A stretch of DNA of 64,000 bases from Actinomadura opuntiae (GTDB lineage Bacteria > Actinomycetota > Actinomycetes > Streptosporangiales > Streptosporangiaceae): positions 248,001-312,000 of the forward strand of contig NZ_JASNWF010000014.1 in NCBI RefSeq assembly GCF_030283205.1, written 5' to 3'. Positions 1 to 8,627 of the stretch are shown piece by piece (within the stretch, counting starts at the first letter, position 1; each line of letters starts with the position of its first letter). The position numbers and the translations under genes are program-made. A model generated the notes under the pieces. That model did no database searches and was not told where the DNA came from. It worked only from the letters and a program-made list of their open reading frames with translations.

Positions 1-262
1 CGAGCGCAACATCCTGCTGGAGAAGCCGGGGCCGCCGTCGCTGTCGGAGGAGACGGCCGCGCAGGTCCGCGAGCTGCTGACCAAGGGCGCGGTGGGCGGC
101 CATCTCATCTTCGGCACCGACGACTGCCGCAAGACCTACGAGACGCTGCGGAGCCGGGGCGTGGAGTTCACCGAGGAGCCCACCGAACGCCCGTACGGGA
201 TCGACGCCGCCCTGCGCGACCCGTTCGGCAACAGCATCCGCTTCACCCAGCGCACCCCCTGA
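1..262 (+). CDS. VOC (glyoxalase/bleomycin-resistance) family protein, 5' truncated
   Basis: Reading from base 2 gives an open frame of 86 residues ending in TGA at 260-262; the start lies outside the window. The C-terminal part looks like a vicinal-oxygen-chelate fold: a GGHLIFGTDD strand, a helix containing YETLRSRGVEF, then EEPTERPYG and the closing DPFGNSIRFTQ strand, which usually supplies the last metal-ligand strand. The substrate cannot be told from this fragment. It ends 80 bases before the stop of the convergent pentapeptide gene. Confidence 0.75.
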   Translation, partial: ERNILLEKPGPPSLSEETAAQVRELLTKGAVGGHLIFGTDDCRKTYETLRSRGVEFTEEPTERPYGIDAALRDPFGNSIRFTQRTP

Positions 263-342
263 CCCAGCGCACCCCTGACCCCAGCGCACGCCGCTACCTT
301 CGGTGACGGGGCGCGTCCCTTACAGAGTGGTGACGGGCGCCG

Positions 343-1008
343 CTAGGGCTCGATGGTGATGTTCATGGCGGCGGCCAGTGCGAAGAGGAGGCCCTGGGCG
401 TCGGTGGCGGGGACGATCGCGCCGGCGAAGCTCTGGACGCCCCTGACCCCGTAGAGGTCGCAGCCAGACAGGCGGGTGCCCTTCATCGTGGCGTTGCTGA
501 ACTGGGCGCCGGCCAGCTTGCACCGTTCGAAGCGGACGCCGGACAGGTCGGCCTCCTGGAAGTTGGCGTCACCGAGGTTGCAGTCGCGGAAGACGACGTT
601 CTTGAACCGGCTGAAGCGGTAGGACGACAGGTCGGCGCGGCAGTCGCGGAACAGGACGTCCCGCAGCGTCGAGCCGGTCATCGCGGTGCCGGTGAGGCGG
701 CTGCCCTCGATCAGCGTGCGGTGCAGGCGCGCGTCGGTGAGGCGGAGGTTCGCCAGGTCGCAGCCGGTGAACTCGGCGTCGGTGAACTCGGCCCGGCGCA
801 TGGCGGTGCCGGCCAGGCGCGTCTCGCGGAAGCGGCAGCGGTCGAACTCGACGTCCTCCGCGTCGCGGGCGGACAGGTCGAGCGGCCCGTACTCCGCGGA
901 CAGGTACACGCCGTCGTCGGCGAGGCCGTCGTCCGCGGGCGCGAGGGTGCCGGGGAGCTTGGGGGATGCGGGTTCCTTGGGACGCGTCGCGCGCGTGTTG
1001 GCCGGCAT
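343..1008 (-). CDS. Pentapeptide-repeat protein
   Basis: This is a 221-residue protein whose residues 50-190 are mostly degenerate A(D/N)Lxx-type pentapeptides (for example CDLANLRLTDARL, CNLGDANFQEADLSGVRF), expected to form a right-handed quadrilateral beta-helix. The C-terminal segment after the coil (GAIVPATDAQGLLFALAAAMNI) resembles the capping or dimerisation segment of Qnr/MfpA-like proteins that protect DNA gyrase, but gyrase protection is only a family-level possibility. It starts 22 bases after the stop of the TetR gene on the same strand, so the two are probably co-transcribed. With the divergent MFS pump this could form a drug-tolerance module. Confidence 0.8.
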   Translation of the reverse strand: MPANTRATRPKEPASPKLPGTLAPADDGLADDGVYLSAEYGPLDLSARDAEDVEFDRCRFRETRLAGTAMRRAEFTDAEFTGCDLANLRLTDARLHRTLIEGSRLTGTAMTGSTLRDVLFRDCRADLSSYRFSRFKNVVFRDCNLGDANFQEADLSGVRFERCKLAGAQFSNATMKGTRLSGCDLYGVRGVQSFAGAIVPATDAQGLLFALAAAMNITIEP

Positions 1009-1030
1009 CCGCCCGACCTTATCGCCGGGG

Positions 1031-1624
1031 TCAGACGAACCGGGCGGCCATCGCGGTGAGGGTCTCGTCGGTCACCTCGGCCATGGGGCGGGGCGGGTCC
1101 TGCTCGGTCCAGGCGAGGGCGCCGACGCGCAGGGCCGTCATGAAGGCGGCGGCCATGACGAGGGCGCGGGTGGAGCCGGGCGGCAGGCCGTCGCGGTCGG
1201 CGATGAGGTCGGCGAGGGCGCGCTCGAACGTGGTGTAGTGCGCGAGCTGGCGGGCCAGGACGGACGGGTGGGCGCGGGCGAGCCGGGTCTGGGCGGCCCA
1301 GCGCGGGTCGGGTTCGCCGATCTCGCCGGCGAGGTCGTGGAACGCGCCGCGCAGCGCGGCCCAGGACGGCTCGCCGGGCGGCCGGGCGGCGAAGCGGTCG
1401 AGCAGGCCGCGCATGCGCTGCTCGTCGCCGTACAGGAGGGCGTCCTCCTTGCCGTCGAAGTAGTTGGAGAACGTGCGGCGGGACACGCCGGCGGCGTCGG
1501 CGATGGCCTCGACCGTGACGGCGTCCAGCCCGTGCTCGACGGCGAGGCGCATCGCGGCCTCGTGCAGGGCCGTGCGCGTCGCCTCCTTCTTGCGCTCGCG
1601 CAGCCCGCCGGCCGTGGTCTCCAT
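1031..1624 (-). CDS. TetR/AcrR family regulator of the adjacent MFS pump
   Basis: A 197-residue TetR-family repressor. The N-terminal DNA-binding domain is clear: a helix with RTALHEAAMRLAVEHG, then VEAIADAAGVSRRTFSNYF with the conserved FDGKEDAL after it. The C-terminal ligand domain is not diagnostic. It is transcribed away from the MFS gene, and the shared 119-base intergenic region holds a perfect dyad at 1647-1661, so repression of both directions with release by a pump substrate is the likely mode. The pentapeptide gene follows 22 bases downstream. Confidence 0.88.
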   Translation of the reverse strand: METTAGGLRERKKEATRTALHEAAMRLAVEHGLDAVTVEAIADAAGVSRRTFSNYFDGKEDALLYGDEQRMRGLLDRFAARPPGEPSWAALRGAFHDLAGEIGEPDPRWAAQTRLARAHPSVLARQLAHYTTFERALADLIADRDGLPPGSTRALVMAAAFMTALRVGALAWTEQDPPRPMAEVTDETLTAMAARFV

Positions 1625-1646
1625 GGTGTCCTCCAGCCTAGCCGGA

Positions 1647-1661
1647 CGAGAATCTTTCTCG
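1647..1661. promoter_or_regulatory. Putative TetR operator
   Basis: A perfect inverted repeat, CGAGAA-TCT-TTCTCG, lies 23 bases upstream of the TetR start and about 80 bases upstream of the MFS start. Size and position fit a TetR-family operator serving both divergent genes. Confidence 0.65.
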
Positions 1662-1743
1662 ATGCGAAAACTTGCCCACTGGGAATAATGCGGGTCGCCG
1701 GCGCCTTGTAGAGGGCGTTCCCACTCACCACCGGAGGCGTCCC

Positions 1744-3372
1744 TTGACCGTGTCCGCCGACCAGCCGGCCCCGCCGGCGCCGTCCGCGACGATGTCGCGC
1801 AGATCGATCTTCGAGGCGCTCAGCGGCCTGATGCTGGTGCTCTTCGTCGCGATGCTGAGCGAGACCGTCGTGTCCACCGCCCTGCCGCAGATCATCGGCG
1901 CGCTCGAGGGCAGCCAGTCGCAGTACACCTGGGTCGTCACCGCGACCCTGCTGGTGGCGACGGCCAGCACGCCGATCTGGGGCAAGCTCGCCGACCTGTA
2001 CGACAAGAAGAGGCTGCTGCAGGTCTCCATCGTCATCTTCGTCGTCGCGTCCGTCGCGTCGGGGTTCGCGCAGAACGGCGCGCAGCTGATCGTGGCGCGC
2101 GCCGTGCAGGGGCTCGGCGTCGGCGCGCTGCAGATCCTCGTCCAGATCGTCATGGCGGCGATGATCAGCCCGCGCGACCGGGGCCGGTACTACGGCTACA
2201 TCGGCGCGGTCATGGCCGTCGCCACCGTCGGCGGCCCGCTGCTCGGCGGGCTGATCGTCGACACGTCCTGGCTCGGCTGGCGCTGGTGCTTCCTGATCGG
2301 CGTGCCGTTCTCCGTCGTGTCGTTCGCGCTGCTGCAGAGGACGCTGAAGCTGCCGGTCGTCCGGCGCGACGGCGTGAAGATCGACTACTGGGGCGCGACG
2401 CTGCTGGCCGGCGGCGTCAGCCTGCTGCTGATCTGGGTGACCTTCGTCGGCGACAAGTTCGCCTGGCTGTCCTGGCAGACCGGCGCGATGGTCGGCGCGG
2501 GGCTGCTGGTCCTCGCCGCCGCGGTGTGGGTCGAGTCGCGGGTCGCCGAGCCGATCGTCCCGCTCGGGATCGTCGCCCGCCGCAACACCGCGCTCGCCAT
2601 CCTGGCCAGCCTCGCGGTCGGCATGGCGATGTTCGGCGGCGCGGTCTTCCTCGGCCAGTACTTCCAGATCGGCCGCGGCTACAGCCCGACCGAGGCGGGC
2701 CTGCTCACGATCCCGATGATGGTCGGCGTGCTCGGCTCGTCCACGATCGTCGGACGGCTCACCACCCGGACCGGCAAGGTCAAGTCCTACATCGTCACGG
2801 GCGCGGTCGTGCTGACCGCCGGGTTCGCGGCCCTCGCCACCATCGACCAGCACACCTCGCTGGTCTTCGTCGGGGCCGGGATGCTCCTGGTCGGCGCCGG
2901 GGTCGGGATGGCGATGCAGAACCTCGTCCTGGTCGTGCAGAACTCGGTGCACCTGAACGAGATCGGCGCGGCCAGCGGCACCGTCACGTTCTTCCGCTCG
3001 CTCGGCGGGACGATCGGGGTCTCGGTGCTCGGCGCCGTCCTGGCCAACCGGGTCTCGGACAACATCGCCCACGGGCTGTCGCGCATCGGCGTGAACCCGT
3101 CCGCGGGCGGCGGTGACGCCGGGAACCTGGACGTCGGCGCGCTGCCCGGCCCGATCCGGGAGATCGTGCGGGCCGCCTACGGCGACGCGACCGGGCACAT
3201 CTTCCTGTTCTCCGCGCTGATCGCGGTGGTCGGGATCGTCGCGGCGGCGTTCCTCAAGCCGGTGACGCTGCGCGACAGCCTCGACCTGCCGGACGACGCC
3301 GCGCCCGCCGAGGTCCCGGCCGCGATGCCGGTGGCGGCCGGCAGCGAGACGGGGAGTCCGGCGATCCGGTAA
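1744..3372 (+). CDS. MFS drug/proton antiporter, DHA2 (EmrB/QacA) family
   Basis: A 542-residue multispanning membrane protein with about 14 hydrophobic segments, the usual DHA2 number. Early segments contain SETVVSTALPQI and the motif A-like GKLADLYDKKRLL; RAVQGLGVGALQ and GPLLGGLIVD (motif C-like) follow. It probably exports drugs by proton antiport across the plasma membrane. I chose TTG at 1744 because GGAGG at 1733-1737 is 6 bases upstream; GTG at 1750 is the alternative. Upstream in-frame codons lack a ribosome site. Its regulator is probably the divergent TetR. Confidence 0.9.
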   Translation: MTVSADQPAPPAPSATMSRRSIFEALSGLMLVLFVAMLSETVVSTALPQIIGALEGSQSQYTWVVTATLLVATASTPIWGKLADLYDKKRLLQVSIVIFVVASVASGFAQNGAQLIVARAVQGLGVGALQILVQIVMAAMISPRDRGRYYGYIGAVMAVATVGGPLLGGLIVDTSWLGWRWCFLIGVPFSVVSFALLQRTLKLPVVRRDGVKIDYWGATLLAGGVSLLLIWVTFVGDKFAWLSWQTGAMVGAGLLVLAAAVWVESRVAEPIVPLGIVARRNTALAILASLAVGMAMFGGAVFLGQYFQIGRGYSPTEAGLLTIPMMVGVLGSSTIVGRLTTRTGKVKSYIVTGAVVLTAGFAALATIDQHTSLVFVGAGMLLVGAGVGMAMQNLVLVVQNSVHLNEIGAASGTVTFFRSLGGTIGVSVLGAVLANRVSDNIAHGLSRIGVNPSAGGGDAGNLDVGALPGPIREIVRAAYGDATGHIFLFSALIAVVGIVAAAFLKPVTLRDSLDLPDDAAPAEVPAAMPVAAGSETGSPAIR

Positions 3373-3393
3373 CCACCCTCCGAGTCAAGGGCC

Positions 3394-3426
3394 GACGGGC
3401 CGCCGCGGTGTACGCGGCGGCCCGTC
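3394..3426 (+). terminator. Hairpin terminator after MFS gene
   Basis: Perfect 14-base arms (GACGGGCCGCCGCG and its complement) flank a 5-base loop, 21 bases after the MFS stop. There is no T tract, which is common in actinomycetes. Confidence 0.75.
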
Positions 3427-3437
3427 GCCGTGACGCG

Positions 3438-3455
3438 TTGTCACGAGCCTGACAA
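3438..3455. promoter_or_regulatory. Dyad TTGTCA-N6-TGACAA upstream of acyl-CoA synthetase
   Basis: The inverted repeat TTGTCA-cgagcc-TGACAA lies about 100 bases before the acyl-CoA synthetase start. The same half-sites in the same arrangement recur at 53579-53596, and with a 5-base spacer at 30253-30269. Likely a transcription-factor site; the factor is unknown. Confidence 0.45.
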
Positions 3456-3558
3456 GCCCCCGCCCGAACACCTGGGTTGAGTCGCAAGAGTCGCGCGGCC
3501 CGCCGTCCGTACGGTCGAAGCCCCACTGGACCACGCGTCGGACGACCGGGAGCGGCAG

Positions 3559-5157
3559 ATGAGCGGACGATCGGAGTTCGGGCGGCGCACGGCGTCGGCC
3601 GCGCGGACGGGCGAGATGTTCGTCCGCAGCGGGCTGTGGCGCCCCGGGCCGCCGCTCCGGGTCGCCCGGCAGCTCGGCGCGCTGCGCCGCTGGGGCACCC
3701 TGCTCGGCGGGACCGTCGCGTCCGCCGCCGCCCGCGACCCCGACGCGGTCGCGATCGTCGACGACCACGGCGAGCTGACCTACGGGCAGGTCGACGCCCG
3801 CACCGACCGGCTCGCCGCCGCGCTCTCCCGGATCAACGCGGCGCCGCGCGTCGCGGTGCTGTGCCGCAACCACCGCGGCATGGTCGAGACGCTCGCCGCG
3901 TGCGGCAAGGCCGGCGCCGACCTCGTCATGCTGAACACCGGGATGAGCGCCGAGCAGCTCGCGGCGGTCGTCCGGCAGCAGGAGGCCGACGTGGTCATCG
4001 CCGACGCCGAGTTCTCCGGGTTCCTGTCCGCGCTGCCGAAGACGGTCCGCGCCGTCACCGCCGGGTCCCCGGACGCGGAGCTGGAGACGCTCATCGCCAC
4101 CGCGCCCGCCGGGCCGGTCGGGCCGCCCGCCCGCACCGGCCGGACGATCGTCCTCAGCTCCGGCACGACCGGCCGCCCGAAGGGCGCCGACCGGCGCTCG
4201 CGCCCCGGCCTGCAACCGCTGACGTCGATCCTGTCCCGCATCCCGTACCGGGTGCACGAGCGGATGTTCATCGAGGCGCCGCTGTTCCACACCTGGGGCT
4301 ACGCGATGCTCCAGGTCGCCGTGTCGCTGCGCGCGACGATCGTGCTGCGCGCCCGGTTCGACCCGGAGCTGACGCTGCGGACCGCCGCGGCGACCGGCGC
4401 GACGGCGCTCGTCGCCGTCCCCGTCATGCTGCAGCGGATCATGGAGCTGCCGGACGCCGTCCGCGCCGGGCACGACACGTCCGCGCTGCGGATCGCGGCC
4501 GTCAGCGGCTCGGCGCTGCCCCCCGCGCTCGCGACCGCGTTCATGGACGCCTTCGGCGACGTCCTCTACAACCTGTACGGGTCGACGGAGGCGTCCTGGG
4601 TCACCATCGCCACCCCCGCCGACCTGCGCGCCCACCCCGACACCGCCGGCACGCCGCCGCCCGGCACCAGGGTCGCGATCTTCGACGACGACGGCCGGCC
4701 CGTCCCGCCCGGCACCACCGGGCGCATCTTCGCCGCCAACGAGCTGCTCTTCGCCGGCTACACCAGCGGCGACACCAAGGAGATGCGCGACGGCCTGATG
4801 AGCCTCGGCGACCTCGGCCGCCTCGACGCCGACGGCCGGCTGTTCGTGCACGGCCGCGACGACGACATGATCGTCTCCGGCGGCGAGAACGTCTTCCCCA
4901 GCGCGATCGAGGAGGTCGTCGCGACGCTGCCGCAGGTCCGCGAGGTGGCGGTGACCGGCGTCCCGGACGAGGAGTTCGGGCAGCGCGCCGCCGCCTACGT
5001 CGTGCTGCGCGAGGGCGCGACCCTGGACGCCGACACCGTCCGCGCGACCGTCCGCGACCGCCTGGCCCGCTTCGCCGTGCCCCGCGACGTCCACTTCCTC
5101 GACGCCCTGCCCCGCAACGCCACCGGCAAGGTCGTCCGCCGCCACCTGGGGCATTGA
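3559..5157 (+). CDS. AMP-binding acyl-CoA synthetase (FadD-like)
   Basis: A 532-residue member of the adenylate-forming superfamily, which activates a carboxylic acid with ATP and then CoA. Visible core motifs in order: the phosphate loop LSSGTTGRPKGA, the adenine-binding YGSTEASW, GDLGRLDADGRLF, the hinge/A8 segment GRDDDMIVSGGENVFP and the catalytic lysine in NATGKVVRRHL at the extreme C-terminus. Length fits medium- or long-chain acyl-CoA ligases; the precise acyl group cannot be read. ATG at 3559 follows GGGAGCGGCAG. A dyad lies about 100 bases upstream. Confidence 0.9.
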   Translation: MSGRSEFGRRTASAARTGEMFVRSGLWRPGPPLRVARQLGALRRWGTLLGGTVASAAARDPDAVAIVDDHGELTYGQVDARTDRLAAALSRINAAPRVAVLCRNHRGMVETLAACGKAGADLVMLNTGMSAEQLAAVVRQQEADVVIADAEFSGFLSALPKTVRAVTAGSPDAELETLIATAPAGPVGPPARTGRTIVLSSGTTGRPKGADRRSRPGLQPLTSILSRIPYRVHERMFIEAPLFHTWGYAMLQVAVSLRATIVLRARFDPELTLRTAAATGATALVAVPVMLQRIMELPDAVRAGHDTSALRIAAVSGSALPPALATAFMDAFGDVLYNLYGSTEASWVTIATPADLRAHPDTAGTPPPGTRVAIFDDDGRPVPPGTTGRIFAANELLFAGYTSGDTKEMRDGLMSLGDLGRLDADGRLFVHGRDDDMIVSGGENVFPSAIEEVVATLPQVREVAVTGVPDEEFGQRAAAYVVLREGATLDADTVRATVRDRLARFAVPRDVHFLDALPRNATGKVVRRHLGH

Positions 5158-5183
5158 CGGCGTCGCCCTTGGCGTCAGGCGTC

Positions 5184-5199
5184 AGGCGCCAGGGCGCCT
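5184..5199. terminator. Small hairpin between convergent genes
   Basis: AGGCGCC-AG-GGCGCCT followed by TCCTTTA on the plus strand lies in the 46-base gap between the convergent stops of the acyl-CoA synthetase and the ATPase gene. The minimal loop means the inner pair must open, so it is a modest terminator candidate. Confidence 0.4.
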
Positions 5200-5203
5200 T
5201 CCT

Positions 5204-5578
5204 TTAGCAGTCCACCTCGAACCAGAGGCGGGTGCGGTGGGGGGTCTGGTCGAGGCCCCACTCGTCGGCGAGGGCGTCGATGACGGTGAGGCCGCGGCCG
5301 TGGTCGATGCGGCGGCGGCCGTGCAGGTCGTCCTGGACCGGGCCCTCGTCGGCGACCTCGACGCGCAGCCGGCGCCCGTCGGTCTCGACGGTGACGGTGA
5401 TCGCGCCGCTGCCGTGCAGGACGGCGTTGGCGATCGCCTCGGCGGCCATCAGCTCGACGTCGTCGAGCGGCTCGTCCCGCGCGACGACCTTTGCGGCCAA
5501 CTCGCGCACGGTCCGCCGCGCACGCCGGCCCGCCGCCGGGTCGCCGACGAACCCGAACGGTTCGCCGAGCCGTTCCAT
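5204..5578 (-). CDS. Anti-sigma-type ATP-binding protein (HATPase_c_2, RsbW-like)
   Basis: About 124 residues from ATG at 5578. It has the GHKL ATP-binding boxes of serine kinases of the RsbW/SpoIIAB type: the N box in ELMAAEAIANAVLHG, the G1 box VADEGP and the G2 box GRGLTVIDALADEWG. Actinomycetes carry many such single-domain proteins, thought to act as anti-sigma factors or partners in signalling; target unknown. The open frame continues 45 codons upstream, but that part is proline/arginine-rich and unlike the family, so I prefer the internal ATG. No clear ribosome site decides it. Confidence 0.75.
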   Translation of the reverse strand: MERLGEPFGFVGDPAAGRRARRTVRELAAKVVARDEPLDDVELMAAEAIANAVLHGSGAITVTVETDGRRLRVEVADEGPVQDDLHGRRRIDHGRGLTVIDALADEWGLDQTPHRTRLWFEVDC

Positions 5579-5956
5579 CGCAGTCACCGCATCACCACAT
5601 CGAGTCGGAAGCGCACTGCAATCATTCACCTGCGGTGCGTGATCGGGCAATGCGCCGGACGGGCCGATCTCGGCCTTTTCCGGGACGCGGCCGCCGGACC
5701 GGACGCCGCGCACCGCGCCGGGGCGCGCGCGAGCCCGGCCGGGACCGCTCCAAAGCCCGGCGCTCGACCCTTCGGCGGGAGCCTACGGTATGGATCACCG
5801 CGCCATCGCCGCCTTGCGAAAATGGTGAACGGGCGCCGCCGCACCACTCACCCGTCCGCACACCGGGGCGGCGAAGTGATCGTCCGAACGCAGGGCGCGC
5901 ACCGGCGGCCGCCCTCTAGCGTCGGCGCAGGCGACGGATGGCGAAGGGGCCGGGCT

Positions 5957-7168
5957 ATGACGTTCTCACTGGAACTCGACGAGGAACTCCTCCAGATCCG
6001 CGAGTGGGTGCACGGGTTCGCGGAGGACGTGATCCGGCCCGCGGCGGCCGAGTGGGACGAGCGGGAGGAGACGCCCTGGCCGATCCTGGAGGAGGCCGCG
6101 CGCATCGGGCTGTACTCGCTGGACTTCTTCGCCTCGCAGTCGCTGTCGCCGAGCGGCCTCGGCATCCCCGTCGCGTTCGAGGAGCTGTTCTGGGGCGACG
6201 GCGGCATCGGCGAGGCCATCGCGGGCACCGGGCTGGCCGCCGCGGCGGTCGCCACCAGCGGGACGCCCGAGCAGGTCGAGGAGTGGCTGCCGGCGATGTT
6301 CGGCACCCCGGACGACGTCGCGGTGGCGGCGTTCTGCTCGTCGGAGCCGGGCGCGGGCAGCGACGTGTCGGCGATCCGCACCACCGCCGTGTACGACGAG
6401 GCGACGGACGAGTGGGTGCTGAACGGCACCAAGACGTGGGCGACGAACGGCGGCATCGCGGGCGTCCACGTCGTCGTCGCGTCGGTCGACCGGGAGCTCG
6501 GGTCGCGCGGACAGGCGAGCTTTGTCGTGCCGCCGGGCACGCCGGGGCTGGAGCAGGGGCAGAAGTTCCGCAAGCACGGCATCCGCGCGTCGCACACCGC
6601 CGAGGTGGTGCTCCAGGACGTCCGGGTCCCGGGCCGGTGCCTCGTCGGCGGCAAGGACCGGCTGGACGAGCGGCTCGCGCGCGCACGCGAGGGGCGGCGG
6701 GGGCGCGGGCAGGTGTCGATGAAGACGTTCGAGGCGACCCGTCCGGCGGTCGGCGCGTCGGCGGTCGGGATCGCCCGCGCCGCCTACGAGTACGCGCTGG
6801 ACTACGCGCGCGAGCGCGAGCAGTTCGGCCGCAAGATCGGCGACTTCCAGGCCATCGCGTTCAAGCTGGCCGACTGCAAGACCGCGATCGACGCGTCCCG
6901 GCTGCTGGTGTGGCGGGCCGCCTGGATGGCCGCGCGGGGGATGCCGTTCGACAACGCCGAGGGGTCGATGGCCAAGCTGGTGGCGAGCGAGACGGCGGTG
7001 CGGGTGACCGACGAGGCGATCCAGATCCTCGGCGGCAACGGCTACACCCGCGACTACCCGGTCGAGCGGATGCACCGCGACGCCAAGATCTTCACGATCT
7101 TCGAGGGGACCAGCGAGATCCAGCGCCTCGTCATCGGCCGCGCCGTCACCGGACTGCCCGTCCGCTGA
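5957..7168 (+). CDS. Acyl-CoA dehydrogenase
   Basis: A 403-residue flavoprotein of the acyl-CoA dehydrogenase family, which oxidises acyl-CoA to enoyl-CoA with FAD. In order: an N-terminal helical domain (EWVHGFAEDVIRPAAAEWDE), the flavin/substrate loop AFCSSEPGAGSDVSAI, WVLNGTKTWATNGG, the middle beta domain, REQFGRKIGDFQAIAFKLAD and the C-terminal signature QILGGNGYTRDYPVERMHRDAKI with EGTSEIQRLVI. The glutamate of FEGTSEIQ is near the usual catalytic-base position. ATG at 5957 follows AAGGGG. It could act downstream of the acyl-CoA synthetase at 3.6 kb, but the two are not in one operon. Confidence 0.92.
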   Translation: MTFSLELDEELLQIREWVHGFAEDVIRPAAAEWDEREETPWPILEEAARIGLYSLDFFASQSLSPSGLGIPVAFEELFWGDGGIGEAIAGTGLAAAAVATSGTPEQVEEWLPAMFGTPDDVAVAAFCSSEPGAGSDVSAIRTTAVYDEATDEWVLNGTKTWATNGGIAGVHVVVASVDRELGSRGQASFVVPPGTPGLEQGQKFRKHGIRASHTAEVVLQDVRVPGRCLVGGKDRLDERLARAREGRRGRGQVSMKTFEATRPAVGASAVGIARAAYEYALDYAREREQFGRKIGDFQAIAFKLADCKTAIDASRLLVWRAAWMAARGMPFDNAEGSMAKLVASETAVRVTDEAIQILGGNGYTRDYPVERMHRDAKIFTIFEGTSEIQRLVIGRAVTGLPVR

Positions 7169-7363
7169 GCCCGCCCGGCGGTACTCACCTGGGCGCACAA
7201 AAGCGCCGGATTCTCCGTGTTCCGGGTCCAATCGCCGGACGCCTTCGCCGTGTCACCATCCGTTCCAACCGTGTTTATCGCCCGGTGAGCGGCTGCATAG
7301 GGGGTACCGCCCGCCGGGGCCGCCTCTGGCTCCGGTTCGGGGCCCACCCCCGGAGGTGCACCC

Positions 7364-8623
7364 GTGAACACCAGTGAGCTCGTCTGGGCCGCCGTCCTCG
7401 CCTGCACCGCGCAGGCCGTCTACTTCATCGCCTTCGTCCTGTTCAAGACGGCCGTCGGGCGGATCGGGCCGATCGGCGGCCGGCGCCCGCTGCACGCCGC
7501 CGGGCTGCTGCTGCGCAGCCCCCGCTGGGTCGCCGGGGTGCTGGTCGTCCTCGCCGGCTTCGCGCTGTTCGCCGGCGGGCTGATCAGCCTGCCGGTGGTC
7601 GCCGCCCTGCCCGCCTACGCGCTGAGCCTCGCGCTGCTGCTGGTCGTCGGGATGAGCGGGTTCGGCGAGCGGCCCACGTCCCGCGAGTGGCTGGCCGTCA
7701 TCATCGTCGTCGCGGCGATGGCCACCGCCGCGCTGTCGGTGCTGCCCGCGCAGGGCGAGTCGCTCGCCGACGCCCTGCACCGGCCGGACGGCGCCGGCGC
7801 CGCGCAGGCGCTGCCGCTGTGGAAGGCCGGGCTCGTCTTCGTCCCCTCGCTCGGCCTGCCGCTGTGGATGTTCTTCCTGCGGGACCGTCCCGTCGCCGGA
7901 CGGCACGCCCGGCCGATCACCGGCATCGCCTACGGTCTCGGCGCGGGCGTCCTCCTCGGCGCCACCGAGGTCTTCGGCCAGGGCATGGCGATGATGCTCG
8001 CCGGGCACCGCGGGACGGCCGTGCTGTCGTCCCCGCACCCGTACCTGTTCGTGCTCGCGGGCGTCCTCGGCCTCGGGCTGCTGTCCCTGGGACTGCAGCG
8101 CTGCCGGCTCACCATCATCGTCACCGTCGTGACCGTGACAGCGAAGACGCACCTGCTGCTGTCGGCGACCCTGCTGTACGGGGAGCCGTGGCCGCACGCG
8201 CCCGCGATGTTCCTGCTGCGGGTCGCGGGCGTCCTGCTGGCCGTGCTGGCGCTGCTGGCCTTCCCGCGCCACGAACGCCGCTCCACGCCGCGCCCATCTC
8301 GCCCCGCACCCGCCGCCCTCGCCGCACCAACGCCCGCGCGGCCTGCACCCGCGCCCACCGCGCCTGCGCCGCCCGCGCCTGCCGTGTCCGCGCCTGCCGT
8401 GTCCGTGCCTGCCGCGCTCGAGCGGCCTGCGCCTGCGTCCGCGCCGGTGGTTCGGGCGGCGCCGCGGCCGGTCGGGCGGTACGCCAGGACGGCCACCCGG
8501 TTCCCGGACGCCCCGTCCGCCTACCCGGAGTCGCCGCTGGAGAGCCCGCCGCCCGCCGGGTGGCCGGTCGTGCGGCCGGTGCGGCCGCCGGACAGTCCCG
8601 CGCGCTTCCCCGCGGGCGGGTGA
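7364..8623 (+). CDS. Multispanning membrane protein, DMT/EamA-like, with proline-alanine tail
   Basis: A 419-residue protein. Residues 5-305 hold about nine or ten hydrophobic helices. Residues 305-419 are a low-complexity Ala/Pro-rich, presumably cytoplasmic, tail. It is clearly paralogous to the protein at 28728-29825: both share a GRHA...TG.A(Y/F)GLGAGVL segment, a (S/T)PHPY segment, GLQRCRL, YG(E/Q)PWP and (F/I)PRHER. The layout resembles drug/metabolite-type transporters, but no substrate can be assigned. GTG at 7364 follows GGAGGTG. It ends 4 bases before the stop of the convergent DUF4232 gene. Confidence 0.75.
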   Translation: MNTSELVWAAVLACTAQAVYFIAFVLFKTAVGRIGPIGGRRPLHAAGLLLRSPRWVAGVLVVLAGFALFAGGLISLPVVAALPAYALSLALLLVVGMSGFGERPTSREWLAVIIVVAAMATAALSVLPAQGESLADALHRPDGAGAAQALPLWKAGLVFVPSLGLPLWMFFLRDRPVAGRHARPITGIAYGLGAGVLLGATEVFGQGMAMMLAGHRGTAVLSSPHPYLFVLAGVLGLGLLSLGLQRCRLTIIVTVVTVTAKTHLLLSATLLYGEPWPHAPAMFLLRVAGVLLAVLALLAFPRHERRSTPRPSRPAPAALAAPTPARPAPAPTAPAPPAPAVSAPAVSVPAALERPAPASAPVVRAAPRPVGRYARTATRFPDAPSAYPESPLESPPPAGWPVVRPVRPPDSPARFPAGG

Positions 8624-8627
8624 GCCG

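Noticed and set aside
1138..3198. 686-codon minus-strand open frame
   Set aside because: Low-complexity shadow of the MFS and TetR genes.
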